Assembly (NCBI RefSeq): GCF_014189855.1
Contig: NZ_BJFN01000009.1
Coordinates: 62,001 to 126,000, forward strand
DNA from: Buttiauxella sp. A111
GTDB lineage: Bacteria > Pseudomonadota > Gammaproteobacteria > Enterobacterales > Enterobacteriaceae
Length of the DNA stretch: 64,000 bases
Reading direction: 5' to 3'
Below the pieces are notes generated by a model. That model saw only the letters and a program-made list of their open reading frames with translations, was not told the origin of the DNA and did not search any database. Below, one piece after another: positions 28,043 to 38,534 of this stretch (position 1 is its first letter; each line of letters begins with the position of its first letter). Both the position numbers and the translations under genes were made by a program.

Positions 28043-29155
28043 ATGATCACCTTATCCCAACTTTATATCCACCCGGTGAAATCGATGCGTGGGTTGGCGC
28101 TTTCTCATGCACAAGCCACCACCAGCGGTTTAGCCTTTGATCGCATTTTTATGGTAACGGAACCTGACGGCACTTTTATTACCGCACGCCAATATCCGCA
28201 GATGGTGCTGTTTACTCCCGCCATCATTCACGATGGTTTGTTTCTGAGCGCACCGGACGGCAGTTCTGCCACCGTGCGCTTCGCCGATTTTCAATCTGAA
28301 TCCGAGCCGACTGAAGTCTGGGGAAATCATTTCACCGCGCAGATAGCACCAGATGAAATCAACCAGTGGTTAAGCGGCTTCTTTTCGCGGCCAGTGCAAT
28401 TGCGCTGGCTGGGTGAAACATTAACCCGCCGAGTGAAACGTCATGAAGAAGTGCCATTATCGTTTGCCGATGGTTTCCCCTTCTTGCTGGCCAACGAAGC
28501 CTCATTGCGTGATCTGCAAAACCGTTGCCCGGCAAGCGTGAAAATGACGCAGTTTCGCCCGAATATTGTCGTGACAGGCGCACAAGCCTGGGCAGAAGAC
28601 ACCTGGCAAGTGGTGCGGATTGGCGGCGTGACGTTTGATGTCGCCAAACCTTGCAGCCGTTGTATTTTCACGACCGTCAGCCCAGAAAAGGGCCGCAAAC
28701 ATCCTTCAGGTGAACCGTTAGCCACACTGCAAAGTTTCCGCACAGCGCTTGATAATGGTGATGTCGACTTCGGGCAGAATTTGATTGCCCGCAACAGCGG
28801 CGTGATTCGCGTCGGTGATGAACTCGAAGTATTAGCCAGCAAACCAGCGAGGGTTTATGGCGCGGGCCAGGTTACGCAGAGCATTGAACCTGAAGCACAG
28901 CCTGAAAGTACGGTTGAGATTAACTGGCAGGGTCAACAATTTCGCGGTAACAACCAGCAAATACTGCTGGAACAGCTTGAACAACAAGGCATCCGTGTCC
29001 CCTACTCTTGCCGGGCCGGGATCTGCGGTAGTTGTCGAATTACCTTAGTCAGTGGGGAAGTCAAAGCGTTGAAGAAAAGCGCTATCAACGATGATGGGAC
29101 AATCTTGTGTTGCAGCTGTATTCCGGCCGGAGATGTAAAGCTCGAAGAAGTTTAG
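28043..29155 (+). CDS. ycbX: MOSC/ferredoxin-domain N-hydroxylated base reductase YcbX
   Basis: 370 residues. MOSC N-terminal beta-barrel and MOSC domain with the molybdenum-cofactor cysteine in [16 protein letters not shown], then a C-terminal 2Fe-2S ferredoxin domain (CRAGICGSC near 330, CCSC at the end). E. coli YcbX detoxifies N-hydroxylated bases such as 6-hydroxylaminopurine using the molybdenum cofactor. Start at 28043, with AAGGGA five bases upstream. Overlaps the end of convergent zapC by four bases. Confidence 0.95.
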   Translation: MITLSQLYIHPVKSMRGLALSHAQATTSGLAFDRIFMVTEPDGTFITARQYPQMVLFTPAIIHDGLFLSAPDGSSATVRFADFQSESEPTEVWGNHFTAQIAPDEINQWLSGFFSRPVQLRWLGETLTRRVKRHEEVPLSFADGFPFLLANEASLRDLQNRCPASVKMTQFRPNIVVTGAQAWAEDTWQVVRIGGVTFDVAKPCSRCIFTTVSPEKGRKHPSGEPLATLQSFRTALDNGDVDFGQNLIARNSGVIRVGDELEVLASKPARVYGAGQVTQSIEPEAQPESTVEINWQGQQFRGNNQQILLEQLEQQGIRVPYSCRAGICGSCRITLVSGEVKALKKSAINDDGTILCCSCIPAGDVKLEEV

Positions 29156-29694
29156 ACCGCTTTATCTAGACTGAGGTCGTCGCCTACGGGTTGCGGCCTT
29201 AACCTGTCGTTCATCACTTTAATGGCATCCCCAAGTTGCATAGTACGGCCTGCAAGTTGTAAACCCGGTTGTGCCAGCAAACACAGTGCAGCATTATCAC
29301 CGGTTTCAACCACCAGCAAGTTAACCTGCTGCATATCATCACTCAACCAGACACAAGCAGAATCGCCAGGGCCAGGCTGCCAGCACTCTCCATGGGAGAC
29401 GAAATGCCAGCTTTTTGGCATTTGCGGCTTGAGATAACGAATCGCAACCAGCGCATTTAATACCAGCTCAGCACGCTGTTCTTTACTTAATATCAGGTCG
29501 CGGCATTTCTCTTCAAAGGAGAAGAATAGAGCTGCATCATCGACACAAAAACCTGTGTTTTCAAAGGCATCTGGGGTGAGCATTTTACGAGGGAAACGTG
29601 AACGGAATAGCATGCCATTGGCTAAATCGAGCATCATACGATCATGCTCTTCATCAAAATACCAACGCCAATTATCGTCCGGTTTTATCCGCAT
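29152..29694 (-). CDS. zapC: Cell-division protein ZapC
   Basis: 180 residues, E. coli length. Small cytosolic protein that binds FtsZ and promotes bundling of protofilaments at the Z-ring. Conserved start [39 protein letters not shown]. Downstream of pyrD on the same strand, separated by a terminator-like hairpin. Confidence 0.94.
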   Translation of the reverse strand: MRIKPDDNWRWYFDEEHDRMMLDLANGMLFRSRFPRKMLTPDAFENTGFCVDDAALFFSFEEKCRDLILSKEQRAELVLNALVAIRYLKPQMPKSWHFVSHGECWQPGPGDSACVWLSDDMQQVNLLVVETGDNAALCLLAQPGLQLAGRTMQLGDAIKVMNDRLRPQPVGDDLSLDKAV

Positions 29695-29810
29695 AACTAT
29701 TTGCCCTTTCGTTTATTCCCACGATATAAAAAATCCTTATCGCCGCTTCGTTAAAGACCATATTAATAAAAGACCAATATGTATAATTTAGCAACAGTGG
29801 TGAAATATAA

Positions 29811-29845
29811 AACAACCAGGGCTGAAAATAAAGCCCCGGTTGTCT
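29811..29845 (-). terminator. Hairpin after pyrD
   Basis: ACAACCAGGGCT pairs with AGCCCCGGTTGT with one mismatch, loop GAAAATAA; the minus strand then reads TTTTATATTTC. Lies 20 bases after the pyrD stop. Confidence 0.7.
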
Positions 29846-29864
29846 GAAAGGTAAAATGTGAGAA

Positions 29865-30875
29865 CTAGATTCCTGAGACGATTTCTTTTATCAAAGGTGG
29901 GCCTTTAAATATGAAACCAGAATATATTTGAACCAGTGAGGCACCCGCTGCCATCTTCTCGCGAGCAGCAATCACCGAATCAATACCGCCGACACCAATA
30001 ATCGGTAAACGACCATTTAATTCTTGCGACAGTCGGCGAATAATTTCTGTACTCTTCAGTTGCACTGGGCGGCCACTTAATCCCCCCATTTCATCGCAAT
30101 ATTTCATCCCCTGAACCAGGCTACGATCCAAAGTTGTATTGGTCGCAATGACCCCGTCAATATTATGACGAACTAAACTATCGGCAACCTGGATCAATTC
30201 TTCTTCAGAAAGATCCGGCGCGATCTTCACCGCAACTGGCACATATTTATGGTGCAATTCCTGAAGCGTTTGCTGCTTATTTTTAATCGCAACTAACAGA
30301 TCATCTAACGCTTCACCGTATTGCAATGTGCGTAATCCAGGGGTATTTGGCGAGGAAATATTGATCGCGATATAACCGGCATAAGGATAAATTTTATCCA
30401 TGCAGATCAAATAGTCGTCTTTACCTTGCTCAACTGGAGTGTCTTTATTCTTGCCAATATTGATACCCAGCACCCCATCAAAATGGGATTTTTTGACGTT
30501 CTCAACCAGGTTATCTACACCCAGATTATTGAAGCCCATGCGGTTGATCAAACCTTCTGCTTCTACCAGACGGAAGATTCGCGGCTTATCGTTTCCTGGT
30601 TGTGGACGAGGCGTTACGGTACCAATTTCAATGGAGCCAAAGCCCATGGCGCCCAGTGCATCAATACACTCACCATTTTTATCCAGCCCGGCTGCAAGCC
30701 CTAAAGGATTCTTAAACGTCAGACCCATGCAGGTCACAGGTTTAGAGGGCACATTTTGCCGCACCAGCCATTCGAGTGGTGTACCTGTTACACGACGCAA
30801 TTGCTGAAATGTCACTTCATGAGCGCGCTCTGGATCGAGCTTGAAAAGGGCTTTACGAACGAAGGGGTAGTACAT
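29865..30875 (-). CDS. pyrD: Dihydroorotate dehydrogenase (quinone), class 2
   Basis: 336 residues, E. coli length. Oxidises dihydroorotate to orotate at the inner membrane with FMN and ubiquinone, the fourth step of pyrimidine synthesis. N-terminal membrane-associated helices ([20 protein letters not shown]), FMN barrel with [13 protein letters not shown], catalytic Ser175 in [11 protein letters not shown] and Lys-containing VAVKIAPDL. Start at 30875, with GGAG five bases upstream; a longer frame to 30902 has no ribosome site. A hairpin and a PurR box lie upstream. Confidence 0.97.
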   Translation of the reverse strand: MYYPFVRKALFKLDPERAHEVTFQQLRRVTGTPLEWLVRQNVPSKPVTCMGLTFKNPLGLAAGLDKNGECIDALGAMGFGSIEIGTVTPRPQPGNDKPRIFRLVEAEGLINRMGFNNLGVDNLVENVKKSHFDGVLGINIGKNKDTPVEQGKDDYLICMDKIYPYAGYIAINISSPNTPGLRTLQYGEALDDLLVAIKNKQQTLQELHHKYVPVAVKIAPDLSEEELIQVADSLVRHNIDGVIATNTTLDRSLVQGMKYCDEMGGLSGRPVQLKSTEIIRRLSQELNGRLPIIGVGGIDSVIAAREKMAAGASLVQIYSGFIFKGPPLIKEIVSGI

Positions 30876-30890
30876 GAACACTCCAGAATT

Positions 30891-30908
30891 CCCAGTATGC
30901 AAACTGGG
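30891..30908 (-). promoter_or_regulatory. pyrD leader hairpin
   Basis: CCCAGT (30891-30896) and ACTGGG (30903-30908) form a small hairpin in the transcript leader, six bases before the ribosome site. Just upstream the minus strand has a TAATACT-like -10 followed by GCCCC. In E. coli, pyrimidine level chooses between C and G start sites of pyrD so that only the longer RNA forms a hairpin blocking translation; this layout fits that control. Confidence 0.6.
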
Positions 30909-30970
30909 GCAGTATTATTAACGATAACGTCACTGAATGGAATTGACCTGCAACAAAAAAGGCCGAATCA

Positions 30971-30986
30971 GCGCAAACGTTTTCCT
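30971..30986. promoter_or_regulatory. PurR box of pyrD
   Basis: GCGCAAACGTTTTCCT is close to the PurR consensus (ACGCAAACGTTTGCGT-like) and lies about 100 bases before the pyrD start, near the expected -35 region, as in E. coli pyrD. Confidence 0.75.
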
Positions 30987-31014
30987 CCCTCCTGCTTGTT
31001 ATTCATTTTTTAGC

Positions 31015-31046
31015 ATTCCAATCCTAAATAAATCATTTAGTGGAAT
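31015..31046. promoter_or_regulatory. Inverted repeat upstream of ssuE
   Basis: Nested inverted repeats: ATTCCA (31015-31020) with TGGAAT (31041-31046) and CTAAAT (31024-31029) with ATTTAG (31035-31040), about 80 bases before ssuE. Could be an operator or hairpin. The E. coli ssu operon is activated by the LysR-type protein Cbl under sulfate starvation; Cbl sites are too loose to recognise by eye. Confidence 0.4.
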
Positions 31047-31123
31047 AACACTTCTGCGCGAATATCACACTCAATTGTTATCAATGTTACCTAAAAGCAA
31101 ACATTTAGTTATAAGGAAACAAT

Positions 31124-31699
31124 ATGCGTGTGATAACCCTGGCTGGAAGCCCGCGCTTCCCCTCTCGTTCCAGTGCGCTGCTGGAATATGCTCGCGAAAA
31201 ATTAAGCGCTTTGGATATCGAGGTGTGTCACTGGCATCTACAGAATTTCGCGCCTGAAGATTTGCTCTACGCCCGATTTGATAGCCCCGCGCTGCTGGCG
31301 TTAAACGAACAATTGCAGCAGGCCGATGGCGTCATTATCGCAACACCTGTTTATAAGGCTTCATTTTCTGGCGCACTGAAAACGCTGCTCGACCTGTTGC
31401 CTGAACGTGCACTGGATAAGAAAGTCGTCCTGCCATTGGCTACCGGCGGAACAGTCGCACATATGCTGGCGGTCGATTACGCCCTGAAGCCCGTACTTAA
31501 TGCGCTGAAAGCACAAGAAATCCTGCATGGCGTATTTGCGGATGACAGCCAAATAGCCGATTACCAGCACAAGCCCGTGTTCTCTAACAATTTACAACAA
31601 CGCTTAGATGGCGCACTGGAGACCTTCTGGCAGGCGCTGCATCGCCGGGACTTTATCGTCTCTTCTCCGTTTAAAACTCAGGGAGTTGCTCATGTTTAA
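31124..31699 (+). CDS. ssuE: NADPH-dependent FMN reductase SsuE
   Basis: 191 residues, E. coli length. Flavodoxin-like flavin reductase that supplies FMNH2 to the monooxygenase SsuD for release of sulfite from alkanesulfonates. [20 protein letters not shown] holds the phosphate-binding loop and [23 protein letters not shown] the flavin site. AAGGA precedes the start by six bases. First gene of ssuEADCB; its stop overlaps the ssuA start by eight bases. Confidence 0.97.
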   Translation: MRVITLAGSPRFPSRSSALLEYAREKLSALDIEVCHWHLQNFAPEDLLYARFDSPALLALNEQLQQADGVIIATPVYKASFSGALKTLLDLLPERALDKKVVLPLATGGTVAHMLAVDYALKPVLNALKAQEILHGVFADDSQIADYQHKPVFSNNLQQRLDGALETFWQALHRRDFIVSSPFKTQGVAHV

Positions 31700-32663
31700 T
31701 CTGTTAAAACGTACCGCTCCCTGGCTGATGCTAACAGGCGCACTAAGTATTAGCGCCACGATCCACGCCGCAGAAACCGGACCAGAGCAACTGCGCATCG
31801 GTTATCAAAAAGGGTCGGTCAGTATGGTGCTGGCAAAAAGCCACCAGCTTCTGGAAAAAGAGTATCCGCAAACTAAGTTTCAGTGGATTGAATTCCCCGC
31901 AGGCCCGCAAATGCTGGAAGCGCTGAATATTGGCAGTATTGATCTCGGCAGTACCGGCGATATTCCGCCAATCTTCGCTCAGGCGGCGGGTGCGGATCTG
32001 GTTTATGTCGGTTCAGAGCCGCCGAAACCTAAAGCCGAAGTCATTTTAGTGCCGGAGAACAGCCCACTGAAAACCGTGGCTGATCTTAAAGGGCATAAAA
32101 TTGCTTTCCAGAAAGGCTCCAGTTCTCACAACCTCGTCCTGCGCGCATTACAAAAAGCCGGGCTGAAATTTACCGATGTCCAGGCCGCCTATTTAACCCC
32201 TGCTGATGCGCGTGCTGCATTCCAGCAAGGCAATGTTGATGCCTGGGCAATTTGGGACCCGTACTACTCCGCAGTCTTGTTAAACGGCGGCGTTCGCGTA
32301 TTAACCGACGGCAGTGAATTAGTTCAAACCGGTTCGTTCTATCTCGCCTCGCGCCCTTACGCTGAGAAAAATGGCCCGTTCTTGCAACACGTTCTCAAAA
32401 CATTTAGCGGTGCTGATGCGTTAACCCGAAGCCAGCGTGAAACAAGCGTTGCGCTACTGGCAAAAACCATGGGGCTGCCTGAAAACGTTATTGCCACCTA
32501 TTTCGACCACCGTCCACCGACAGTGATTACCCCAGTCAGTGCAGAAACGGCTGCCAAACAACAGCAAACCGCTGACCTGTTTTATGACAACCATTTAGTG
32601 CCTAAAAAAGTCGATATTCGCACCCGTATTTGGCAACCCACTTCCACTAAAACCATACCCTAA
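31692..32663 (+). CDS. ssuA: Aliphatic-sulfonate-binding protein SsuA
   Basis: 323 residues. Signal peptide 1-26 (IHA cleavage), then a periplasmic NitT/TauT-type binding domain ([48 protein letters not shown]). Captures alkanesulfonates for SsuBC. Start at 31692 with GGGAG upstream. The final codons and stop (ACC ATA CCC TAA) lie in the end of an ERIC element, so the C-terminus is slightly changed compared with relatives (E. coli 319 residues). Confidence 0.96.
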   Translation: MFNLLKRTAPWLMLTGALSISATIHAAETGPEQLRIGYQKGSVSMVLAKSHQLLEKEYPQTKFQWIEFPAGPQMLEALNIGSIDLGSTGDIPPIFAQAAGADLVYVGSEPPKPKAEVILVPENSPLKTVADLKGHKIAFQKGSSSHNLVLRALQKAGLKFTDVQAAYLTPADARAAFQQGNVDAWAIWDPYYSAVLLNGGVRVLTDGSELVQTGSFYLASRPYAEKNGPFLQHVLKTFSGADALTRSQRETSVALLAKTMGLPENVIATYFDHRPPTVITPVSAETAAKQQQTADLFYDNHLVPKKVDIRTRIWQPTSTKTIP

Positions 32664-32780
32664 ATAATTCGAGTTGCATCGCGGCGGCAAGAGAGCGCAT
32701 CCCGAATCACTTAGTTAACTAAGTGATTCGGGTAAGTGAACGCAGCCAACAAAGAGGCAACTTGAAGTATGACGGGTATT
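32655..32780. repeat. ERIC element between ssuA and ssuD
   Basis: 126 bases from ATACCCTAAATAATTCGAG to GACGGGTATT, with central inverted repeat AATCACTTAGTTAACTAAGTGATT and GTGAACGCAGCCAACA. The left end supplies the ssuA stop codon; the right end stops 12 bases before the ssuD ATG, right before its AGGAG ribosome site. It is transcribed within the operon and can fold into a long hairpin. Confidence 0.93.
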
Positions 32781-32792
32781 AGGAGATAAGTT

Positions 32793-33938
32793 ATGAGTTT
32801 GAATCTATTCTGGTTTTTACCTACCCACGGCGATGGCCACTATTTGGGTAGTAACGATGCAGCGCGCCCGGTTGACCACGGTTACCTACAACAAATCGCT
32901 CAGGCGGCGGACAGACTGGGCTTTACCGGTGTACTGATCCCGACGGGCCGTTCATGCGAAGACGCGTGGCTGGTTGCTGCATCCATGATTCCGGTGACCC
33001 AACGCTTAAAATTCCTGGTCGCACTTCGCCCAAGCGTGACGTCCCCCACGGTGGCTGCACGCCAGGCTGCCACGCTCGACAGACTTTCTAACGGGCGCGC
33101 TTTGTTTAATCTGGTGACAGGCAGTGACCCGGAAGAGTTAGCCGCAGACGGCGTGTTCCTGAATCATCAGGAACGCTACGAAGCCTCCGCTGAATTTACT
33201 CACATCTGGCGACGCCTGCTGGAAGGCGAAACGGTGGATCACGAAGGTAAACACATTCAGGTTAAAGGCGCGAAACTGCTGTTCCCGCCGGTGCAGCAAC
33301 CGCGTCCTCCCCTCTACTTTGGCGGCTCGTCAGATGTGGCGCAGGACCTGGCGGCCGAACAGGTTGATCTCTATCTCACCTGGGGCGAACCACCGCATTT
33401 AGTGAAAGAGAAAATCGAGCAGGTTCGTGCCAAAGCCGCAGCCCACGGGCGCACCGTGCGTTTCGGTATTCGCTTGCACGTGATTGTACGTGAAACCAAT
33501 GAAGAAGCCTGGGACGCCGCTAATCGCCTGATATCCCAATTAGATGATGAAACCATTGCCAAGGCGCAGGCCGCTTTTGCCCGCACCGACTCGGTTGGCC
33601 AACACCGCATGGCGGCGTTGCACGGCGGTAAACGCGATAACCTGGAAATCAGCCCGAACCTGTGGGCGGGCGTAGGTCTGGTGCGTGGCGGTGCGGGAAC
33701 GGCGTTAGTGGGTGATGGCCCCACGGTAGCAGAACGCATTAACGAATACGCAGCATTGGGCATCGACAGCTTTATTCTTTCCGGTTATCCGCATCTGGAA
33801 GAGGCTTATCGCGTCGGCGAACTGCTGTTCCCGCATCTTGATGTCGCCATTCCACAAATACCACAGCCACGCCAGATTCATGAGAAAGGCGAAGTGGTGG
33901 CGAATGACTTTATCCCACGCAAAGTCGCGCAAAGCTAA
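32793..33938 (+). CDS. ssuD: FMNH2-dependent alkanesulfonate monooxygenase SsuD
   Basis: 381 residues, E. coli length. Splits C1-C14 alkanesulfonates into aldehyde and sulfite with O2 and reduced FMN from SsuE. Bacterial-luciferase-like TIM barrel; Cys54 region [47 protein letters not shown] and the flexible-loop arginine block [14 protein letters not shown] are present. AGGAG lies seven bases before the ATG. Confidence 0.98.
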   Translation: MSLNLFWFLPTHGDGHYLGSNDAARPVDHGYLQQIAQAADRLGFTGVLIPTGRSCEDAWLVAASMIPVTQRLKFLVALRPSVTSPTVAARQAATLDRLSNGRALFNLVTGSDPEELAADGVFLNHQERYEASAEFTHIWRRLLEGETVDHEGKHIQVKGAKLLFPPVQQPRPPLYFGGSSDVAQDLAAEQVDLYLTWGEPPHLVKEKIEQVRAKAAAHGRTVRFGIRLHVIVRETNEEAWDAANRLISQLDDETIAKAQAAFARTDSVGQHRMAALHGGKRDNLEISPNLWAGVGLVRGGAGTALVGDGPTVAERINEYAALGIDSFILSGYPHLEEAYRVGELLFPHLDVAIPQIPQPRQIHEKGEVVANDFIPRKVAQS

Positions 33939-33948
33939 GGAGCCGCTA

Positions 33949-34740
33949 ATGACCCCTTCAACGCACAAATTGTTGTTGAGACTTGCCCCGTGGGCGTTGC
34001 CGGTTGCCATTATTGCAATCTGGCAACTCTCTTCGAGTGCAGGCTGGCTCTCTAATCGCATCCTCCCTTCGCCAGAAGGGGTGGTTGTCGCATTCTGGAA
34101 CCTCTCATCCAGCGGCGAATTGTGGCAGCACCTGGCGATCAGTTCGTGGCGTGCGGTGATTGGTTTCAGTATCGGCGGCTCTCTGGGGTTAACTCTCGGG
34201 CTAATCAGTGGGCTCTCCCGTTGGGGAGAGCGTTTGTTGGATAGCTCAATTCAAATGTTACGTAACGTCCCACATTTGGCGCTGATCCCGCTGGTGATTC
34301 TGTGGTTCGGCATCGACGAGTCAGCAAAGATTTTCCTTGTGGCACTCGGCACCCTGTTCCCGATTTACATTAATACCTGGCACGGTATCCGCAATATCGA
34401 CCCCGGTTTGCTGGAGATGGCGCGCAGCTATGGTTTATCCGGTTTTAGCCTGTTCGCTCAGGTGATTTTGCCCGGCGCGCTGCCTTCTATTATGGTCGGG
34501 ATTCGTTTCGCCCTCGGTCTGATGTGGCTGACTTTAATTGTGGCAGAAACCATTTCAGCTAACTCAGGGATTGGCTATCTGGCGATGAATGCGCGGGAAT
34601 TCCTGCAAACCGATGTGGTCGTTGTCGCCATCATTCTTTATGCCTTACTCGGCAAACTCGCTGATATCAGCGCGCAATTACTCGAACGTGTCTGGCTTCG
34701 CTGGCACCCGGCTTATCAGTTGCAGGAGGAGAACGCATGA
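33949..34740 (+). CDS. ssuC: Alkanesulfonate ABC permease SsuC
   Basis: 263 residues, E. coli length. Six membrane helices and the EAA loop ([29 protein letters not shown]) of BPD-type permeases. Start at 33949 with AAGGAG seven bases upstream, 10 bases behind ssuD; a longer frame to 33838 lies within ssuD. Its stop overlaps the ssuB start (ATGA). Confidence 0.97.
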   Translation: MTPSTHKLLLRLAPWALPVAIIAIWQLSSSAGWLSNRILPSPEGVVVAFWNLSSSGELWQHLAISSWRAVIGFSIGGSLGLTLGLISGLSRWGERLLDSSIQMLRNVPHLALIPLVILWFGIDESAKIFLVALGTLFPIYINTWHGIRNIDPGLLEMARSYGLSGFSLFAQVILPGALPSIMVGIRFALGLMWLTLIVAETISANSGIGYLAMNAREFLQTDVVVVAIILYALLGKLADISAQLLERVWLRWHPAYQLQEENA

Positions 34741-35510
34741 ATACCGCTCGTTTAAATCAGGGGACTCCCCTACTCCTTAACAACGTGACCAAACGCTACG
34801 GCAACAAAACGATTCTGGATGAACTGGAATTACGCATTCCCGCAGGGCAGTTTGTCGCAGTGGTCGGTCGCAGCGGCGGCGGGAAAAGTACGTTGTTGCG
34901 TCTGCTTGCAGGGCTGGAGAATCCCAATGGCGGATCGCTGATTGCCGGAAATGCGCCGCTACGTGAAAGTCAGGATGAAACACGCTTAATGTTTCAGGAT
35001 GCGCGTTTGTTGCCATGGAAATCCGTCATTAATAACGTTGGGCTGGGGCTCAAAGGAAACTGGAAAGAGGCGGCAACCAAAGCACTGGAGTCCGTTGGGC
35101 TTGCCAACCGTGCAACCGAGTGGCCTGCTGCACTTTCGGGTGGACAAAAGCAGCGTGTGGCACTGGCTCGTGCTCTAATTCACCGCCCACGTCTGTTGTT
35201 ACTTGATGAGCCGCTGGGTGCGCTGGATGCCCTGACGCGTATCGAAATGCAGGAGTTAATCGTTTCTCTGTGGCAAGAACACGGCTTTACCGTGTTGCTG
35301 GTGACGCACGATGTCAGCGAAGCTGTCGCCATGGCCGACAGGGTTTTATTGATTGAAGAAGGGAAGATTGGCCTCGACCTGACGATTGATCTGCCTCGCC
35401 CACGTAAGCTCGGCTCTGTCCGGCTGGCTGAACTGGAAGCGCAGGTATTAGAACGTGTGATGAAACGGCAGGTGGTTGAGGAACCGGCACGCGTGGTGCG
35501 CACCGGTTAG
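34737..35510 (+). CDS. ssuB: Alkanesulfonate ABC ATPase SsuB
   Basis: 257 residues. Walker [10 protein letters not shown] (44-52), signature [15 protein letters not shown], Walker [13 protein letters not shown] and the H-loop [14 protein letters not shown]. Energises import through SsuC. Last gene of the operon, coupled to ssuC by a four-base overlap, and followed by an intergenic inverted repeat before convergent pepN. Confidence 0.97.
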   Translation: MNTARLNQGTPLLLNNVTKRYGNKTILDELELRIPAGQFVAVVGRSGGGKSTLLRLLAGLENPNGGSLIAGNAPLRESQDETRLMFQDARLLPWKSVINNVGLGLKGNWKEAATKALESVGLANRATEWPAALSGGQKQRVALARALIHRPRLLLLDEPLGALDALTRIEMQELIVSLWQEHGFTVLLVTHDVSEAVAMADRVLLIEEGKIGLDLTIDLPRPRKLGSVRLAELEAQVLERVMKRQVVEEPARVVRTG

Positions 35511-35519
35511 CATTAGAAG

Positions 35520-35639
35520 CCCTCAACCCGGCCCTCTCCCCCAGGAGAGGGAGAAAACCAATCAAGCTCCCTCTCCCTTTGGGAGAAAGAGAACACCGAT
35601 CCAGTTCCCTCTCACTTTGGGAGAGGGTTAGGGTGAGGG
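35520..35639. repeat. Intergenic inverted repeat between ssuB and pepN
   Basis: Outer arms 35520-35540 and 35619-35639 are imperfect 21-base inverted repeats built from CCCTC and CCCTCTCCC; inside lie further CCCTCTCCC/GGGAGA pairs (around 35531-35551, 35569-35590, 35607-35627). The RNA would form a branched hairpin between two converging genes. It resembles the CCCTCACCCTAACCCTCTCCC-type intergenic repeats common in enterobacterial genomes and may help end transcription. Confidence 0.8.
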
Positions 35640-35654
35640 GAAAACGATGAAAAC

Positions 35655-38267
35655 CTAAGCCAACGCTTTAGTGATTTTCTCGAACAAATCCCCGGACAGG
35701 TTTTCCAATCCTTTCAGCTGAACCAGTGCCGCACGCATCATTTCCTGACGTTTCGCATCATAACGTTTCAGTCGAATTAACGGCTCAATCAAGCGCGACG
35801 CCACCTGCGGGTTACGATGGTTTAGCTCGCTGAGCATTTCCACCATAAATTGATAACCACTGCCATCAGGTGCATGGAAGGCAGAAGGGTTAGCAGACGC
35901 GAATGCGCCAATCAACGAACGCACGCGGTTCGGGTTACCCATGCTAAACGAACGGTGGTTCAGTAATTCACGCACAGTGTTCAATGTGCCTTCCGCAGGG
36001 CTTGTGGCCTGCAATACAAACCACTTGTCCATCACCAGGCCATCCTGATGCCACTTCTCATCAAATGCCGCCAGCAGCTCTACACGGCAAGGCAATTGTG
36101 CCGCGACGCTTGCAGACAAGGCCGCGATGGAATCGGTCATGTTATCGGCACTTTGATACTGATGGCGCACCAATTGTTCAGCTAACTGTTGCTCACCAAA
36201 CGCCAGATAACGCAGACAAGTATTACGCAATGCTCGTTTGCCAATATCAGCATGTTCCACACGATAAGTATCGAGTTTATTGGCGTTGTAAACCGCGAGG
36301 AATTCATCCGCCAGCTCGTTTGCCAGAGTGCGCATCAATGCTTCATGCACAGCGGCGATCGCATGTGGATCAATTATCTGGAACAGTTCGGCAATTTCGT
36401 TTTGTGAAGGCAGCGTCAGAATTTCTGCCGCCAGTGCCGGGTCAATTTTCTCGTCCAACAAAATGGCGCGGAAGGCATCGGCCACATGCAGCGGCAGTGA
36501 AAGCGGCTGCCCTTGCTGGCAACGATTTACGTTCAATTTAATGTAGGTCGCCAGCAGACTTTGCGCGGCATCCCAACGGGAGAAATCGTTACGAGCATGG
36601 CGCATCAGGAACGTCAGTTGCTGGTCGCTCCATTTGTATTCCAGTTTTACTGGCGCCGAGAACTCACGCAGCAAGGAAGGAACCGGCTGGAAATAAACGT
36701 TATCAAAGACAAATGTCTGCTCTGCCTGCGTCACATTCAGCACGTGGTGAATCGGATGGCCATTTTTCTGCAGCGGAATGACTTTGCCTTCGTTGTCATA
36801 CAGTTCGATGTCGAACGGAATATGTAACGGCTGCTTTTCTTGTTGTTCAGCAGTTGGCGGCGTTGTCTGACTGATAGTTAGCGTATAGAGCTCTTTTTCC
36901 GGATCGTAGTCATCACGCACAGTGACGACTGGCGTGCCTGCCTGGCTATACCAACGGCGGAAATGGGACAGGTCAACGTTTGACGCATCTTCCATCGCTT
37001 GTACGAAATCATCACAGGTTGCAGCACTACCGTCATGACGTTCAAAGTAAAGTTGCATACCTTTCTGGAAGTTTGTTTCGCCCAGCAAAGTATGCAGCAT
37101 ACGGATAACTTCTGAACCCTTCTCATACACGGTCAGCGTGTAGAAGTTGTTCATTTCAATCACTTTATCCGGGCGAATCGGGTGCGCCATCGGGCTTGCG
37201 TCTTCGGCAAACTGCATTGCGCGCATGGTGCGCACGTTTTGAATGCGGTTTACCGCACGTGAGCCCAGGTCAGAGCTAAATTCTTGATCGCGGAAAACAG
37301 TCAGTCCTTCTTTCAGGCTTAACTGGAACCAGTCGCGGCACGTAACACGGTTACCGGTCCAGTTGTGGAAGTATTCGTGGCCGATAACGCGCTCAATATC
37401 GAGGTAATCTTTATCGGTCGCCGTTTCTGCACGCGCCAGCACATATTTGGAGTTAAAGACGTTCAGGCCTTTGTTTTCCATGGCGCCCATGTTGAAGAAG
37501 TCGACGGCGACGATCATATAAATGTCGAGGTCATACTCGAGGCCGAAGCGGGTTTCATCCCATTTCATTGATGCTTTCAGCGACGTCATCGCCCAGCTTG
37601 CACGATCCAGGTTGCCACGGTCGACAAACAGCTCCAGTGCAACATCACGGCCAGAACGTGTTTTATAGGTATCGCGCAGCACGTCGAAATCACCCGCCAC
37701 CAGCGCAAACAGGTAACACGGTTTTGGGAACGGATCTTGCCATTGCACCCAATGACGACCATTTTCCAGTTCACCTTCGGCAATACGGTTGCCGTTAGAT
37801 AGCAGGAATGGGTACTGTTTTTTATCGGCAATGATTTTAGTGGTGAAGCGCGCCAGAACGTCTGGTCGGTCGAGATACCAGGTAATGTGGCGGAAACCTT
37901 CAGCTTCACACTGGGTGCAAAGCGCGTCGCCTGAAAGGTAAAGCCCTTCCAGCGCGGTATTGGTCGCAGGGCTGATTTCATTAACGATGGTCAGGGTGAA
38001 GGCGTCTGGCAGTGATTCGATAATCAATACACCCTCTTCCTGGCGGTAATCTTCCCAGGCAGCACCGTTTACAGCAACAGACACCAGCGTCAGGTCTTCG
38101 CCATCAAGACGCAATGGCGCACCTGCTGTACCCTGGCGGGTTATCTGGCTAATGGCTGTGACCAGGGTTTTTGCGGCATCAAGGTCAAAGGTCAAATCGA
38201 TATCGGTAATCGTGTAATCCGGCGCACGGTAGTCGTGGCGATATTTGGCTTGTGGCTGTTGTGTCAT
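35655..38267 (-). CDS. pepN: Aminopeptidase N
   Basis: 870 residues, E. coli length. Zinc M1 peptidase, the main broad aminopeptidase of the cytosol. Exopeptidase motif GAMENKGL near 261, zinc site HEYFHNWTGNRVTCRDWFQLSLKEGL near 297 with the third ligand Glu in LKEGLT, and a long helical C-terminal domain. Convergent with ssuB, divergent from pncB. Confidence 0.98.
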   Translation of the reverse strand: MTQQPQAKYRHDYRAPDYTITDIDLTFDLDAAKTLVTAISQITRQGTAGAPLRLDGEDLTLVSVAVNGAAWEDYRQEEGVLIIESLPDAFTLTIVNEISPATNTALEGLYLSGDALCTQCEAEGFRHITWYLDRPDVLARFTTKIIADKKQYPFLLSNGNRIAEGELENGRHWVQWQDPFPKPCYLFALVAGDFDVLRDTYKTRSGRDVALELFVDRGNLDRASWAMTSLKASMKWDETRFGLEYDLDIYMIVAVDFFNMGAMENKGLNVFNSKYVLARAETATDKDYLDIERVIGHEYFHNWTGNRVTCRDWFQLSLKEGLTVFRDQEFSSDLGSRAVNRIQNVRTMRAMQFAEDASPMAHPIRPDKVIEMNNFYTLTVYEKGSEVIRMLHTLLGETNFQKGMQLYFERHDGSAATCDDFVQAMEDASNVDLSHFRRWYSQAGTPVVTVRDDYDPEKELYTLTISQTTPPTAEQQEKQPLHIPFDIELYDNEGKVIPLQKNGHPIHHVLNVTQAEQTFVFDNVYFQPVPSLLREFSAPVKLEYKWSDQQLTFLMRHARNDFSRWDAAQSLLATYIKLNVNRCQQGQPLSLPLHVADAFRAILLDEKIDPALAAEILTLPSQNEIAELFQIIDPHAIAAVHEALMRTLANELADEFLAVYNANKLDTYRVEHADIGKRALRNTCLRYLAFGEQQLAEQLVRHQYQSADNMTDSIAALSASVAAQLPCRVELLAAFDEKWHQDGLVMDKWFVLQATSPAEGTLNTVRELLNHRSFSMGNPNRVRSLIGAFASANPSAFHAPDGSGYQFMVEMLSELNHRNPQVASRLIEPLIRLKRYDAKRQEMMRAALVQLKGLENLSGDLFEKITKALA

Positions 38268-38534
38268 AAAAAACCTTATACATCATCCGTAAGTTTGCGG
38301 AGTTCAGTCTATTCCTGTTGCCCGAATGTTGCCACGCAGAATCATCAACTTTTCTGGGCTTCTCACGCGAATTGCTACATATATATAACAAGCGGCACGA
38401 ATTGCCATCGACCATTAACTACTCGTATGTTGTGATCGAGGTTTAATAAACAGATAATCAGGGTATACTCCTGCGTCTTTTATCTGCTTAGCCCTTGATG
38501 GAAACGCTCCTGTGAGAGGATGCTGCAACGCGCC

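Noticed and set aside
38430-38470. GTTTAATAAAC upstream of pncB as an NadR box
   Set aside because: NadR sites need TGTTTA-N6-TAAACA; the spacing here is one base, so the match is not good enough although pncB is an NadR target in Salmonella.
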